Positions 1-4,808 of a stretch of 5,019 bases of DNA are shown here, one piece after another (the stretch's first letter is position 1; every line of letters begins with the position of its first letter). Source of the stretch: Chloroflexota bacterium. GTDB taxonomy: Bacteria; Chloroflexota; Dormibacteria; Dormibacterales; Dormibacteraceae. The position numbers were made by a program, and so were the translations under genes. The notes beneath the pieces are model-generated. The model was not told the origin of the DNA, made no database searches, and was given only the letters and a program-made list of their open reading frames with translations. The stretch lies in NCBI GenBank assembly GCA_005880525.1, contig VBFW01000086.1:1-5019 (forward strand). The letters run 5' to 3'.

Positions 1-122
1 GAGCTTTGGCAGCCACCTCCGGGACAGTGAGTTTCCTGTGTTGGTGGGCGGTAGTTCCCTAACGCTGACCAATTGACCGTCATCGGTCGTCCTATCAACC
101 TTGGTCTGGTCATCTCGCTGCA
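1..122. other. Left-edge non-coding region
   Basis: No convincing gene lies here. It holds repeat copy A (42-71). Just right of it is TTGACC (73-78), which looks like a -35 element, but there is no good -10 at the right spacing before the membrane-protein gene at 123. On the minus strand, the bases nearest the left edge translate in an open frame as KLTVPEVAAKA. This resembles the N-terminus of a helix-turn-helix protein, but the frame is short, runs off the window and has no ATG, so no gene is called. Confidence 0.5.
42..71 (-). repeat. Dispersed ~31-bp repeat, copy A (divergent)
   Basis: On the plus strand the unit begins TGGTGGGC, continues GTAGTTCCCTAACG and ends GACCA. It is one base shorter than copies B and C and carries several substitutions, but keeps both ends and the TAACG core. 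It lies about 50 bp upstream of the two-gene membrane operon and about 40 bp from the left edge. The strand is given relative to the orientation that reads GGTTCGCGTTA. Function unknown. Confidence 0.6.
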
Positions 123-503
123 ATGCAGTGGAGCCAATGCCCGCCGCGTTTCATGGATATGGCCGTCCAACTAAGTCCAACACTGCCGACGGTATCGTTG
201 GGCCTCGGGGTCGTGGCCGTAGTGCTTATCCCGCTTGGTTTTGTTGTCGTGGTCATCGGCGACGTCGCGTCAATCGCTTGGCGGTCAGCTGGGCTCATTG
301 CTGGCGCCATGACGGCTTTGGCCTTTATCTCCAGCCCTGGCTTTGCGATCGCTGCCATTCTCACTGGTCACTCCGCACGGCGCCGGTATCCGGGCGAGGC
401 GTTCGGCCGCGCAGGGTTAATCGTGGGATACGTTGCCCTCGGCATGTTTCTGGCGCTTGTCGTTCTAATGGCGATTGCTTGGATGTCAATCCGCGCCAGG
501 TAA
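123..503 (+). CDS. Small DUF4190-like membrane protein
   Basis: A 126-residue integral membrane protein with about three hydrophobic helices at residues 24-46, 55-81 and 96-121. The second half carries the pattern typical of DUF4190-type proteins: a helix ending in AILTGHSARRR (78-88), a polar GEAFGRAG stretch, then GLIVGYVALG (98-107) opening the last helix. DUF4190 proteins are common actinobacterial membrane proteins without an assigned biochemical role, so no function is given. The start is uncertain. ATG 123 is used, but ATG 153 and ATG 159 are in frame and also precede the first helix, and none has a clear Shine-Dalgarno. The gene is followed after 5 bp by another small membrane protein on the same strand, which suggests co-transcription and perhaps a shared membrane partner. 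Confidence 0.75.
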   Translation: MQWSQCPPRFMDMAVQLSPTLPTVSLGLGVVAVVLIPLGFVVVVIGDVASIAWRSAGLIAGAMTALAFISSPGFAIAAILTGHSARRRYPGEAFGRAGLIVGYVALGMFLALVVLMAIAWMSIRAR

Positions 504-508
504 GTACG

Positions 509-871
509 GTGAACGGGCGGGATCGGCGGGAGCGTGTGCGTCTAAATCGCCGGATGGTGCTCGCTTTGGCTGTTGCTGCGGCTGGAAGCCTTCTGTTCTT
601 GGCCGGCGCGCTCGCTGGCAGCGCGGTCATGGTCGGCGATTCGGGCAAGGGCGAGCTCTACCTGTCGGCCGCCACGATCGGGGCAGCGGCCACCGGGATA
701 GGAAGTCTGTACGCGATCGATCAGGTCGGACGGCTCGGACCGCGGCTCGCTCGTCGGTCGTGGCTCGGGCTCCCGCGTTATGTCTGGCTCATCGGATGCG
801 TAGGGCTGGCGTTCGCCCTAACAAATCTCTCGCTAGCCGTCGCCGCGTTCACCGGTGTTGCCCATCCCTAG
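509..871 (+). CDS. Small three-helix membrane protein, GTG start
   Basis: A 120-residue protein of no recognised family. A basic N-terminus (NGRDRRERVRLNRR) is followed by hydrophobic stretches at about 16-40, 50-71 and 90-115. A basic loop (RLGPRLARRSW, 75-85) lies between the second and third helices. By the positive-inside rule, the N-terminus and this loop should be cytoplasmic. GTG 509 is chosen because it lies 5 bp after the stop of the upstream membrane-protein gene and opens directly on the charged leader; the frame is open back to 101, but that part overlaps the upstream gene. AGG at 498-500 inside the upstream gene's last codons could be a weak ribosome site, implying translational coupling. 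The two genes may encode partners, but this rests only on spacing. Confidence 0.65.
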   Translation: MNGRDRRERVRLNRRMVLALAVAAAGSLLFLAGALAGSAVMVGDSGKGELYLSAATIGAAATGIGSLYAIDQVGRLGPRLARRSWLGLPRYVWLIGCVGLAFALTNLSLAVAAFTGVAHP

Positions 872-937
872 GGCGCCTTGCCAAACCTCGTGCTGGTCAT
901 CGAGATCGGCAGCCGCCACCACGTGTACCAATAACCG

Positions 938-954
938 GGTTCGCGTTATGGAAA
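938..954 (+). repeat. Dispersed repeat, half-copy D
   Basis: The 17 bases GGTTCGCGTTATGGAAA are an exact reverse-complement match to 1689-1705 (copy C) and differ at one base from 1627-1643 (copy B). The other end of the unit (TGGTGGGC in copies A-C) is not found next to it, so this is a half unit or a decayed copy. It ends 11 bp before the tRNA-Ile fragment. Confidence 0.65.
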
Positions 955-965
955 GAACGGTCGAT

Positions 966-1004
966 TGGTGTGGCCGCCGTCGACTCGAACCACGTACCTC
1001 CGCG
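966..1004 (-). pseudogene. tRNA-Ile 3'-half fragment (putative distal attachment site)
   Basis: Bases 972-1004 match 3783-3815 of the intact tRNA-Ile gene at 32 of 33 positions (C981 versus G3792). With one inserted base, the match extends to the CCA end at 966. The fragment covers the 3' strand of the anticodon stem, the variable region, the T arm, the acceptor 3' strand and CCA. It stops at the anticodon loop, and there is no D arm or 5' acceptor strand, so it cannot fold as a tRNA. It has the same orientation as the intact gene 2.8 kb away. A displaced tRNA 3' end of this kind is the usual mark of the far end of an element integrated in a tRNA gene. A simple partial duplication is the alternative. 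Confidence 0.75.
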
Positions 1005-1106
1005 CTAGTCCCGGGATGAGCGCTGCGCAGACGCGCTAGTCACGATTGGTCATGCGAAGAGGTGTCGGGGTGTTGTCGGGCGGGTTTGGCGTCGGCGTTA
1101 ACGGGC

Positions 1107-1568
1107 CTATCGGCTAGGTGATTCGATCTTCTCGACCCACTTTGCGCGCCACTCGGCGGCTGGAAATGGGGCGGCGAAGTACTCCTTAATGCGAAACACT
1201 TTGTCATTGCGCAATTCGAATAGGTCTACGTAATTCCAAACCTCACCGTTTGGGTATACAAGGCGACCTTCAACCACGAAGTTATCGCCGGTTCCAGTAA
1301 TCCTAAGCGGCGTCCAGGACGGCGTTAGAACCCACTTGTCCTCGGTACCGTGCATTTTCTTGATGGTGGCGTCTGGAAGGCCTGGATAGTTTTCAAGAAT
1401 CGCGAGGTTGTTCTCTCGGCCTTTGATCCTTTCGCCGGACTGCGGATACTCCACCTCGATTTCGACATCGCCGATCTCGGTGATCAGGGCGGCCAGCTCT
1501 TTGAAGTCCCGTGCGTTAAGGGCCTTGTACCACTGATCGAGCTTCGCCCGAGCGGTTTGAGAATCCAT
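1107..1568 (-). CDS. SnoaL-like / NTF2-fold small protein
   Basis: A 153-residue protein with the layout of the SnoaL-like (NTF2 superfamily) fold. An N-terminal helical part (ARAKLDQWYKALNARDFKELAAL) is followed by an acidic strand (DVEIEVEYP), a segment with the ring-like motif GRENNLAIL, then paired strands ending in WNYVDLFELRNDKVFRIKEYFAA (about 115-137). That last stretch is the most diagnostic. Family members form small dimers with a hydrophobic pocket; some are cyclases, isomerases or dehydratases and many have no known reaction, so no substrate is named. The length is normal. ATG 1568 is used; no clear Shine-Dalgarno precedes it. Two copies of the 31-bp repeat lie 46-138 bp upstream. 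The gene looks less GC-rich than the oxidoreductase and phosphoesterase genes, which fits acquired DNA. Confidence 0.8.
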   Translation of the reverse strand: MDSQTARAKLDQWYKALNARDFKELAALITEIGDVEIEVEYPQSGERIKGRENNLAILENYPGLPDATIKKMHGTEDKWVLTPSWTPLRITGTGDNFVVEGRLVYPNGEVWNYVDLFELRNDKVFRIKEYFAAPFPAAEWRAKWVEKIESPSR

Positions 1569-1613
1569 GCTGCGAGAGCTTAACCATTACTCGTGGCGGT
1601 GGCGCGACCAGGC

Positions 1614-1644
1614 TGGTGGGCCGTAGTTTCCGTAACGCGAACCA
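1614..1644 (-). repeat. Dispersed ~31-bp repeat, copy B
   Basis: On the plus strand the unit starts TGGTGGGCCGTAG and ends TTTCCGTAACGCGAACCA. It matches copy C (1676-1706) at 27 of 31 positions, and the two starts are 62 bp apart. It sits 46 bp upstream of the SnoaL-like start codon, so it may be part of that promoter region. Read in the direction of that gene, it begins TGGTTCGCGTTACGG and ends GGCCCACCA. Confidence 0.75.
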
Positions 1645-1675
1645 AGGCGGCCGTCAGGCTGTGTAAATCGAGATG

Positions 1676-1706
1676 TGGTGGGCTCTGGTTTCCATAACGC
1701 GAACCA
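1676..1706 (-). repeat. Dispersed ~31-bp repeat, copy C
   Basis: Same unit as copy B with four substitutions. It shows a short dyad, TGGTT (1686-1690) and AACCA (1702-1706), separated by 11 bases, which could be a protein-binding site. Its 17-base core (1689-1705) recurs exactly in inverted orientation at 938-954. Its right end forms the left arm of the hairpin at 1701-1724. Confidence 0.75.
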
Positions 1707-1724
1707 CATTGCATTTCGTGGTTC
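1701..1724. repeat. Hairpin GAACCAC/GTGGTTC
   Basis: A perfect 7-bp inverted repeat: GAACCAC (1701-1707) and GTGGTTC (1718-1724), with a 10-base loop. The left arm belongs to repeat copy C. There is no T-run, so it is not a typical terminator in either direction; an operator or chance structure is possible. Confidence 0.4.
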
Positions 1725-1929
1725 CATCATCCGGCTACCCTAACCTGAGATTTAGTGGCGACTCGTTCATGGGTCAGCCGTGACCGGCGAGCCATCGCTC
1801 TCTGGCCAGCTCGCAGGTTGGTGCGCTGGCAGTTTGACAGTGGTCCACATCAGGCCCGCGCCGTGCCGCCACAGGATCTCGAATCTGGTTTCTAACGGCG
1901 GGACAGGGGGCGGTCCGGCGCGAGGAAGC

Positions 1930-2889
1930 CTAGCCGGCCCGGACCCTCGCCAGGATGGGCGCGAAGCTACGCACGCTGTCTCTTGTTGTCGGGAAGAGCC
2001 CGATCTGGATGTGGTCGAAACCGCGCCGACCAAACGCGGCGATTGCGTCTGCAATCTCGTCGGGAGCGCCCCTGATCACCGCCCGCCGCTCGGTCATCGG
2101 GCCTTCGAATGCGACGGCCAGCATCGCGGACCGTCCCAGAGTGGCCGGGTCCCTCCCGTGTTCCCGGCATGCCGCTTCGACGGCCGCCACAAACGCGTCA
2201 GTCTCCTCCAGTTCGTAACTGCCGCCGACCCAGATGTTCCACATGTTGGCGAACTGTGTGATGAGGCGCAGCATCCGCGGCCGGTGCGCCAGCGCACCGA
2301 TCATGATCGGCGGTCCGTTGGGCCTTGGTCCGCGCGGCCGGAGCTCGAAGTCGCGAGCCTCGTAGAACTCCCCGATGAAATCGACCGAGCCCGTCCGCAG
2401 GAGGGGAACGATGATCTGCAGCGCTTCCTCGAACCTGCCGACCCGCCGTTCGAAGGAGTGCCCGAGCATTTGGTGTTCGGGCTCATAGTCGCCTGCCCCG
2501 AGACCGAGTATCAGCCGGCCCCCACTGACCTCGTCGACCGAATCTGCCATCTTGGCGAGTAGCGCCGGGTGCCGGTGCGCGGTGCAGGTGACGAGGGTCC
2601 CCAGCTGGGGCCGGCTGGTGACAGACGCCAACGCTGCCAGCGTGGTCCAGCACTCCAGCACGCCCAACGGACCCTCAACGCCCTCGCGCCGCCAGGGATC
2701 GGATCGCCAGAGGAAGTGATCTACCAGCCACAGCGAGTCGAAGCCCGCCTGCTCAGCTTCCTCAGCGACGGCGCGCACATCCGTCCAGCGCGGTGGACCC
2801 AGGCCTGGCTGCTCCTCATGGTTGACAATCAGTCCGACCTTCAAAGCCGCATCACTGTTCCCGGCAGTCTCGCGGGCATCCTGCACCAT
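1930..2889 (-). CDS. Luciferase-like (LLM class) probably F420-dependent oxidoreductase
   Basis: A 319-residue flavin/deazaflavin oxidoreductase of the bacterial luciferase-like TIM-barrel family. Seen, in numbering from ATG 2889: the first strand LKVGLIV (16-22); AEEAEQAGFDSLWLVDHF (48-65, the classic 'A..aGFdslwv.DHf' block); the substrate/cofactor segment LGTLVTCTAHRHPALLAKMADSVD (starting at 96, split here only for description); SGGRLILGLGAG then DYEPEHQMLG (about 122-143); FYEARDFEL; and a C-terminal PDEIADAIAAFGRRGFDHIQIG (276-297). The RLILGLGAG-YEPEH signature and the full length match F420-dependent actinobacterial members rather than the two-subunit luciferases. These soluble enzymes transfer hydride between F420H2 (or FMNH2) and a small organic substrate; the substrate here is unknown. 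ATG 2889 is preferred. TTG 2907 is in frame, but its AAGAGG is directly adjacent, with no spacer. No F420-biosynthesis gene is nearby. Confidence 0.9.
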   Translation of the reverse strand: MVQDARETAGNSDAALKVGLIVNHEEQPGLGPPRWTDVRAVAEEAEQAGFDSLWLVDHFLWRSDPWRREGVEGPLGVLECWTTLAALASVTSRPQLGTLVTCTAHRHPALLAKMADSVDEVSGGRLILGLGAGDYEPEHQMLGHSFERRVGRFEEALQIIVPLLRTGSVDFIGEFYEARDFELRPRGPRPNGPPIMIGALAHRPRMLRLITQFANMWNIWVGGSYELEETDAFVAAVEAACREHGRDPATLGRSAMLAVAFEGPMTERRAVIRGAPDEIADAIAAFGRRGFDHIQIGLFPTTRDSVRSFAPILARVRAG

Positions 2890-3061
2890 GTTGATGCTGA
2901 CAAGCAACCTCTTGATGCAAGCACCAGGGACCGGGCCGCGGCCTCACCGAAGCAGCTAGGTGCAACCGCAAATGCGACAACCTTGGTGTTGTGGTCGGCC
3001 GAACGATCAGTCTCCAGGCGCGCGCCGTCGACACCGATTCTTCGTAGGTGATGAAGAAGTT

Positions 3062-3757
3062 CTAGGCGGCGGCCGTAGGCTGCCTCCGGAGGATCCCTGG
3101 GATTAGGAAACCCAGGACTGCTCCACCACCCGGGAATAACAAATCGAGGGCGTTGGCGGGATCAAGGATGGCCATCTCCTGGAGAAGGAGCCCAAGCCCA
3201 ACGCCCGCAACCAGACCGACGACCAGCCCGACAATGCGCGTGTTACCCGTTGGAACCTGCGTCAGTGTGGCCAACATCCCGATCAGGCCGAGCAGCGCCG
3301 CGATCAATCCCAGGACTCCAGCCCAGGTCGTGAGCGGACTTACGTCGTCCACGATGATCAGGACGGAGCCGTCGCAGCTGGTGCTGTTTCCGGCCACGGC
3401 CAGGACGCGGGTGTAGGGCGAATAATCCGCAATCCGGTATGGACCCGCGTGTCCGGTGGAGCTTGTGCCGGTGCTGTCAAGGAGCGGAAGACCGATGCCG
3501 AACAGGTCCACCTTGAGGTGCGCAGTCCTCTGAGAGCCGGGTGCCGTCGCCACGCCGGTCAGTACGTCCGCGGCAGTGACATGCCACGCGGTTGCGGTCG
3601 TTAGATCGACGGTTCCGGACTTGGAGGCGGTGCCGGTTGCTGTGCACCCACCGCTGACATTCGCATGAACCGCTGCAGGTACGACCGCGAGGCCGACCAA
3701 GACCAGTACGAATGCGCACGAGATGCGGGCGGCCAGGGGGAGTTTGCTCACGCCCAT
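3062..3757 (-). CDS. Signal-peptide protein with extracytoplasmic domain and three C-terminal helices
   Basis: A 231-residue protein of no recognised family. From ATG 3757, a basic start (SKLPLAAR) and hydrophobic core (about 11-27) end in VHA at 30-32, a plausible signal-peptidase site. A mature domain of about 110 residues follows, rich in Thr, Ser and Gly, with only two cysteines (C38, C128) that could form a disulfide outside the membrane. Three hydrophobic segments at about 143-166, 175-193 and 207-224 then anchor the C-terminus, which ends RRQPTAAA. The start is unclear: TTG 3769, ATG 3757 and GTG 3751 are all in frame, and none has a good ribosome site. The gene starts only about 20 bp after the 3' end of tRNA-Ile with no terminator in between, so it may be read through from the tRNA promoter. 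The oxidoreductase follows 172 bp downstream on the same strand. Confidence 0.75.
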   Translation of the reverse strand: MGVSKLPLAARISCAFVLVLVGLAVVPAAVHANVSGGCTATGTASKSGTVDLTTATAWHVTAADVLTGVATAPGSQRTAHLKVDLFGIGLPLLDSTGTSSTGHAGPYRIADYSPYTRVLAVAGNSTSCDGSVLIIVDDVSPLTTWAGVLGLIAALLGLIGMLATLTQVPTGNTRIVGLVVGLVAGVGLGLLLQEMAILDPANALDLLFPGGGAVLGFLIPGILRRQPTAAA

Positions 3758-3777
3758 ACATTGCGCCAAAAGCCTGA

Positions 3778-3853
3778 TGGTGGGCCGCCGTGGACTCGAA
3801 CCACGTACCTCCGCGTTATCAGCACGGCGCTCTGCCAGTTGAGCTAGCGGCCC
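3778..3853 (-). tRNA. tRNA-Ile (GAT anticodon), CCA encoded
   Basis: A full cloverleaf on the minus strand: acceptor GGGCCGC/GCGGCCC, D-arm GCTC/GAGC, anticodon stem CCGTG/CGCGG with loop CTGATAA (anticodon GAT), T-arm CGTGG-TTCGAGT-CCACG, discriminator A, then encoded CCA (3778-3780). It has 73 bases without CCA. GAT reads the isoleucine codons AUC/AUU. It follows tRNA-Trp after 16 bp, probably on one transcript. Its 3' half is duplicated at 966-1004, marking it as a likely integration target. Confidence 0.95.
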
Positions 3854-3869
3854 AGGGTCTCGGCATGCA

Positions 3870-3947
3870 TGGCAGGGGCGGAAGGATTCGAACCCTCGGC
3901 CCTCGGTTTTGGAGACCGATGCTCTGACCAGACTGAGCTACGCCCCT
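3870..3947 (-). tRNA. tRNA-Trp (CCA anticodon), CCA end encoded
   Basis: A complete cloverleaf on the minus strand: acceptor AGGGGCG/CGCCCCT, D-arm GCTC/GAGC with a 10-base loop, anticodon stem TCGGT/ACCGA with loop CTCCAAA (anticodon CCA, reading UGG), T-arm GAGGG-TTCGAAT-CCTTC (one G-T pair), discriminator G as expected for bacterial tRNA-Trp, and encoded CCA at 3870-3872. It has 75 bases without CCA. It is the first gene of a tRNA-Trp/tRNA-Ile pair. Confidence 0.95.
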
Positions 3948-3962
3948 ATCGGCCGAAGCCAA

Positions 3963-3968
3963 ATTCTA
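3963..3968 (-). promoter_or_regulatory. Candidate -10 box for the tRNA-Trp/tRNA-Ile pair
   Basis: The minus strand reads TAGAAT, one base from TATAAT, ending 16 bp before the 5' end of tRNA-Trp. This would put transcription start a few bases before the tRNA. No good -35 hexamer was found at the usual 16-18 bp spacing, so the call is tentative. Confidence 0.4.
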
Positions 3969-4004
3969 CCCAGCCAGTACGATCCAGGCGTGATCGACTC
4001 CGGA

Positions 4005-4034
4005 TTCCGCACGTCTGGCGCCAAACGTGCGGAA
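4005..4034. promoter_or_regulatory. 30-bp near-perfect palindrome
   Basis: The arms TTCCGCACGTcTGGC (4005-4019) and GCCAaACGTGCGGAA (4020-4034) are complementary at 14 of 15 positions; the only mismatch is C4015 against A4024. It lies in the divergent region between the tRNA pair (minus) and the phosphoesterase (plus), ending 41 bp before the phosphoesterase start. It has no T-run on either side and no gene pointing into it from the left, so it is more likely an operator or a 5'-leader hairpin than a terminator. Confidence 0.6.
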
Positions 4035-4055
4035 CAGGAGGCAACGAAGGGCGGG

Positions 4056-4067
4056 TTTGGCGCCAAA
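4056..4067. promoter_or_regulatory. 12-bp perfect palindrome TTTGGCGCCAAA next to the ribosome site
   Basis: A perfect palindrome ending 8 bases before ATG 4076. Its right arm overlaps the purine run AAAAGGG (4065-4071) that is the only plausible Shine-Dalgarno for the phosphoesterase. It shares TGGCGCCAAA with the larger palindrome (4016-4025), exactly 42 bp away. Either protein binding or RNA pairing here could limit translation of the downstream gene; this is inferred. Confidence 0.5.
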
Positions 4068-4075
4068 AGGGCGCA

Positions 4076-4801
4076 ATGGCTGCTGACGATCTGCCCGTCC
4101 TGATCGTCGGAGACGTCCACGGCGACATCGAGCGGCTGTTCCAGGCGCTGAAGCCGTACCCGGCGGACGAATGGCACACGATCTTCCTCGGCGACCTCGT
4201 CGACTATGGAATGTTCGGCGTCGGTGCCCTGCGATTCGCGCACGACCGCCGCAACTCGACCGTCCTCCTCGGCAATCACGAGGTGGCGCTGCTCTGGGCG
4301 CTGCGCGACGCAACGAGACTCGGCTGGTGGATATCGATCGGCGGCCAGCGCCACGACTTTGACGAAATTGCGAACGACGAGCCGCTCCAGGAATGGCTCC
4401 GCGGCAGGCCCGCGCTGATGAAACTCAGCGACGGCACGCTGGTGCAGCACTGCGGGCACGACGGCTACACGCGCTGGTTGGAACAGGACGCGGATGCGAT
4501 CGAATCGGTGAACGCGAATGTGCACGGCCTGCTGCACAGCGACGGCGAGGCTGAGCTGTGGGACGTGCTCAGCGCGAAGAACGTGTTCGCGCAGCAGCCG
4601 ATGCGGCTACGCGAATATCTGCAGGCAACGCATTGTCGCCGCGTTTTGTTCGGCCACACGCCGCACCGCAGTCGCGAGCCCGAGGTGTATCACGATGGCC
4701 TCGCGATCAATTTCGATGGCGCGTTCTCGCGGTCACATCGGAAACATGCGCGCGTGTCGCCGATAAGCGCTTCCGTCGCGCCTCTGAATTTCCTAAGCTA
4801 G
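4076..4801 (+). CDS. Calcineurin-like metallophosphoesterase (PPP/ApaH-like)
   Basis: A 241-residue cytoplasmic metal-dependent phosphoesterase. All family blocks are in order: GDVHGD (12-17, metal ligands D13 and H15), GDLVDYG (39-45, D40), GNHE (66-69, N67 and H68), QHCG (124-127, H125 in place of the usual HAG histidine) and GHTPHR (193-198, H194). GDVHGD with GDLVDYG and GNHE fits the protein-phosphatase / diadenosine-tetraphosphatase-like branch. The substrate (phosphoprotein, dinucleoside polyphosphate or other) cannot be decided. The frame is open upstream through tRNA-Trp, so ATG 4076 is taken as the start: it opens right before the first strand (LPVLIVGDVHGD) and has AAGGG 4 bases ahead. 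It is followed after 7 bp by hpt, suggesting one operon and perhaps a nucleotide-related role. Confidence 0.9.
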   Translation: MAADDLPVLIVGDVHGDIERLFQALKPYPADEWHTIFLGDLVDYGMFGVGALRFAHDRRNSTVLLGNHEVALLWALRDATRLGWWISIGGQRHDFDEIANDEPLQEWLRGRPALMKLSDGTLVQHCGHDGYTRWLEQDADAIESVNANVHGLLHSDGEAELWDVLSAKNVFAQQPMRLREYLQATHCRRVLFGHTPHRSREPEVYHDGLAINFDGAFSRSHRKHARVSPISASVAPLNFLS

Positions 4802-4808
4802 GCGCTGC

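Larger units (their letters stand above)
872..1106. other. Non-coding region carrying tRNA-derived and repeat sequences
   Basis: No gene is supported in these 235 bases between the stop of the plus-strand membrane pair and the stop of the minus-strand SnoaL-like gene. It holds the inverted half-repeat (938-954), the tRNA-Ile fragment (966-1004) and a 10-bp direct repeat, CGCGCTAGTC, at 1001-1010 and 1032-1041. No strong terminator hairpin with a T-run was seen, although two genes converge here. Confidence 0.6.
1569..1929. other. 361-bp intergenic region between minus-strand genes
   Basis: This region lies between the start of the SnoaL-like gene and the stop of the oxidoreductase. The part nearest the SnoaL-like gene (1569-1730) carries repeat copies B and C and a hairpin, and probably its promoter. 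In 1731-1929, no gene, RNA or convincing terminator was found. The oxidoreductase ends at 1930, so any terminator should lie just left of it; that stretch is GC-rich but shows no stem followed by a T-run. Confidence 0.55.

Noticed and set aside
1..58. Minus-strand KLTVPEVAAKA, like the start of a helix-turn-helix or excisionase protein
   Set aside because: Only about 19 codons are visible, no ATG or GTG lies before this motif, and the frame is closed by TAG at 59-61. Sequence left of the window is needed.
73..98. TTGACC as a -35 element of the membrane operon
   Set aside because: No acceptable -10 hexamer lies 16-19 bp downstream; TATCAA is only 14 bp away.
475..1008. Plus-strand open frame across the second membrane gene and the tRNA fragment
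   Set aside because: It is very Arg- and Gly-rich with no hydrophobic or domain pattern, and overlaps both small membrane genes in another frame.
1078..1091. GGGCGGGTTTGGCG repeated exactly at 4049-4062
   Set aside because: A 14-bp GC-rich match can occur by chance in a window of this size, and no shared context supports a function.
42..1706. CRISPR array made of the 31-bp units
   Set aside because: Copies are few, diverged, irregularly spaced and in both orientations, with no cas gene. They do not form a repeat-spacer array.
1865..1895. tRNA-like T-arm near TCTCGAATC
   Set aside because: The flanking bases do not form a T stem and no acceptor or anticodon arm is present.
1780..2562. Long plus-strand open frame opposite the oxidoreductase
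   Set aside because: Its translation is rich in Arg, Pro and His with no domain pattern. It is antisense to a gene with clear family motifs and reflects GC-rich codon structure.
3038..3058. TTCTTC/GAAGAA hairpin just after the stop of the membrane protein
   Set aside because: Only six mostly A-T pairs with a 9-base loop and no T-run, so it is too weak to call a terminator.
3869..4075. Upstream extension of the phosphoesterase frame
   Set aside because: It runs antisense through tRNA-Trp and the palindromes. The family fold starts at residue 7 after ATG 4076, so the extension is not coding.
3938..4537. Minus-strand 199-codon open frame opposite the phosphoesterase
   Set aside because: It overlaps tRNA-Trp and a well-supported gene, and shows no recognisable motif.
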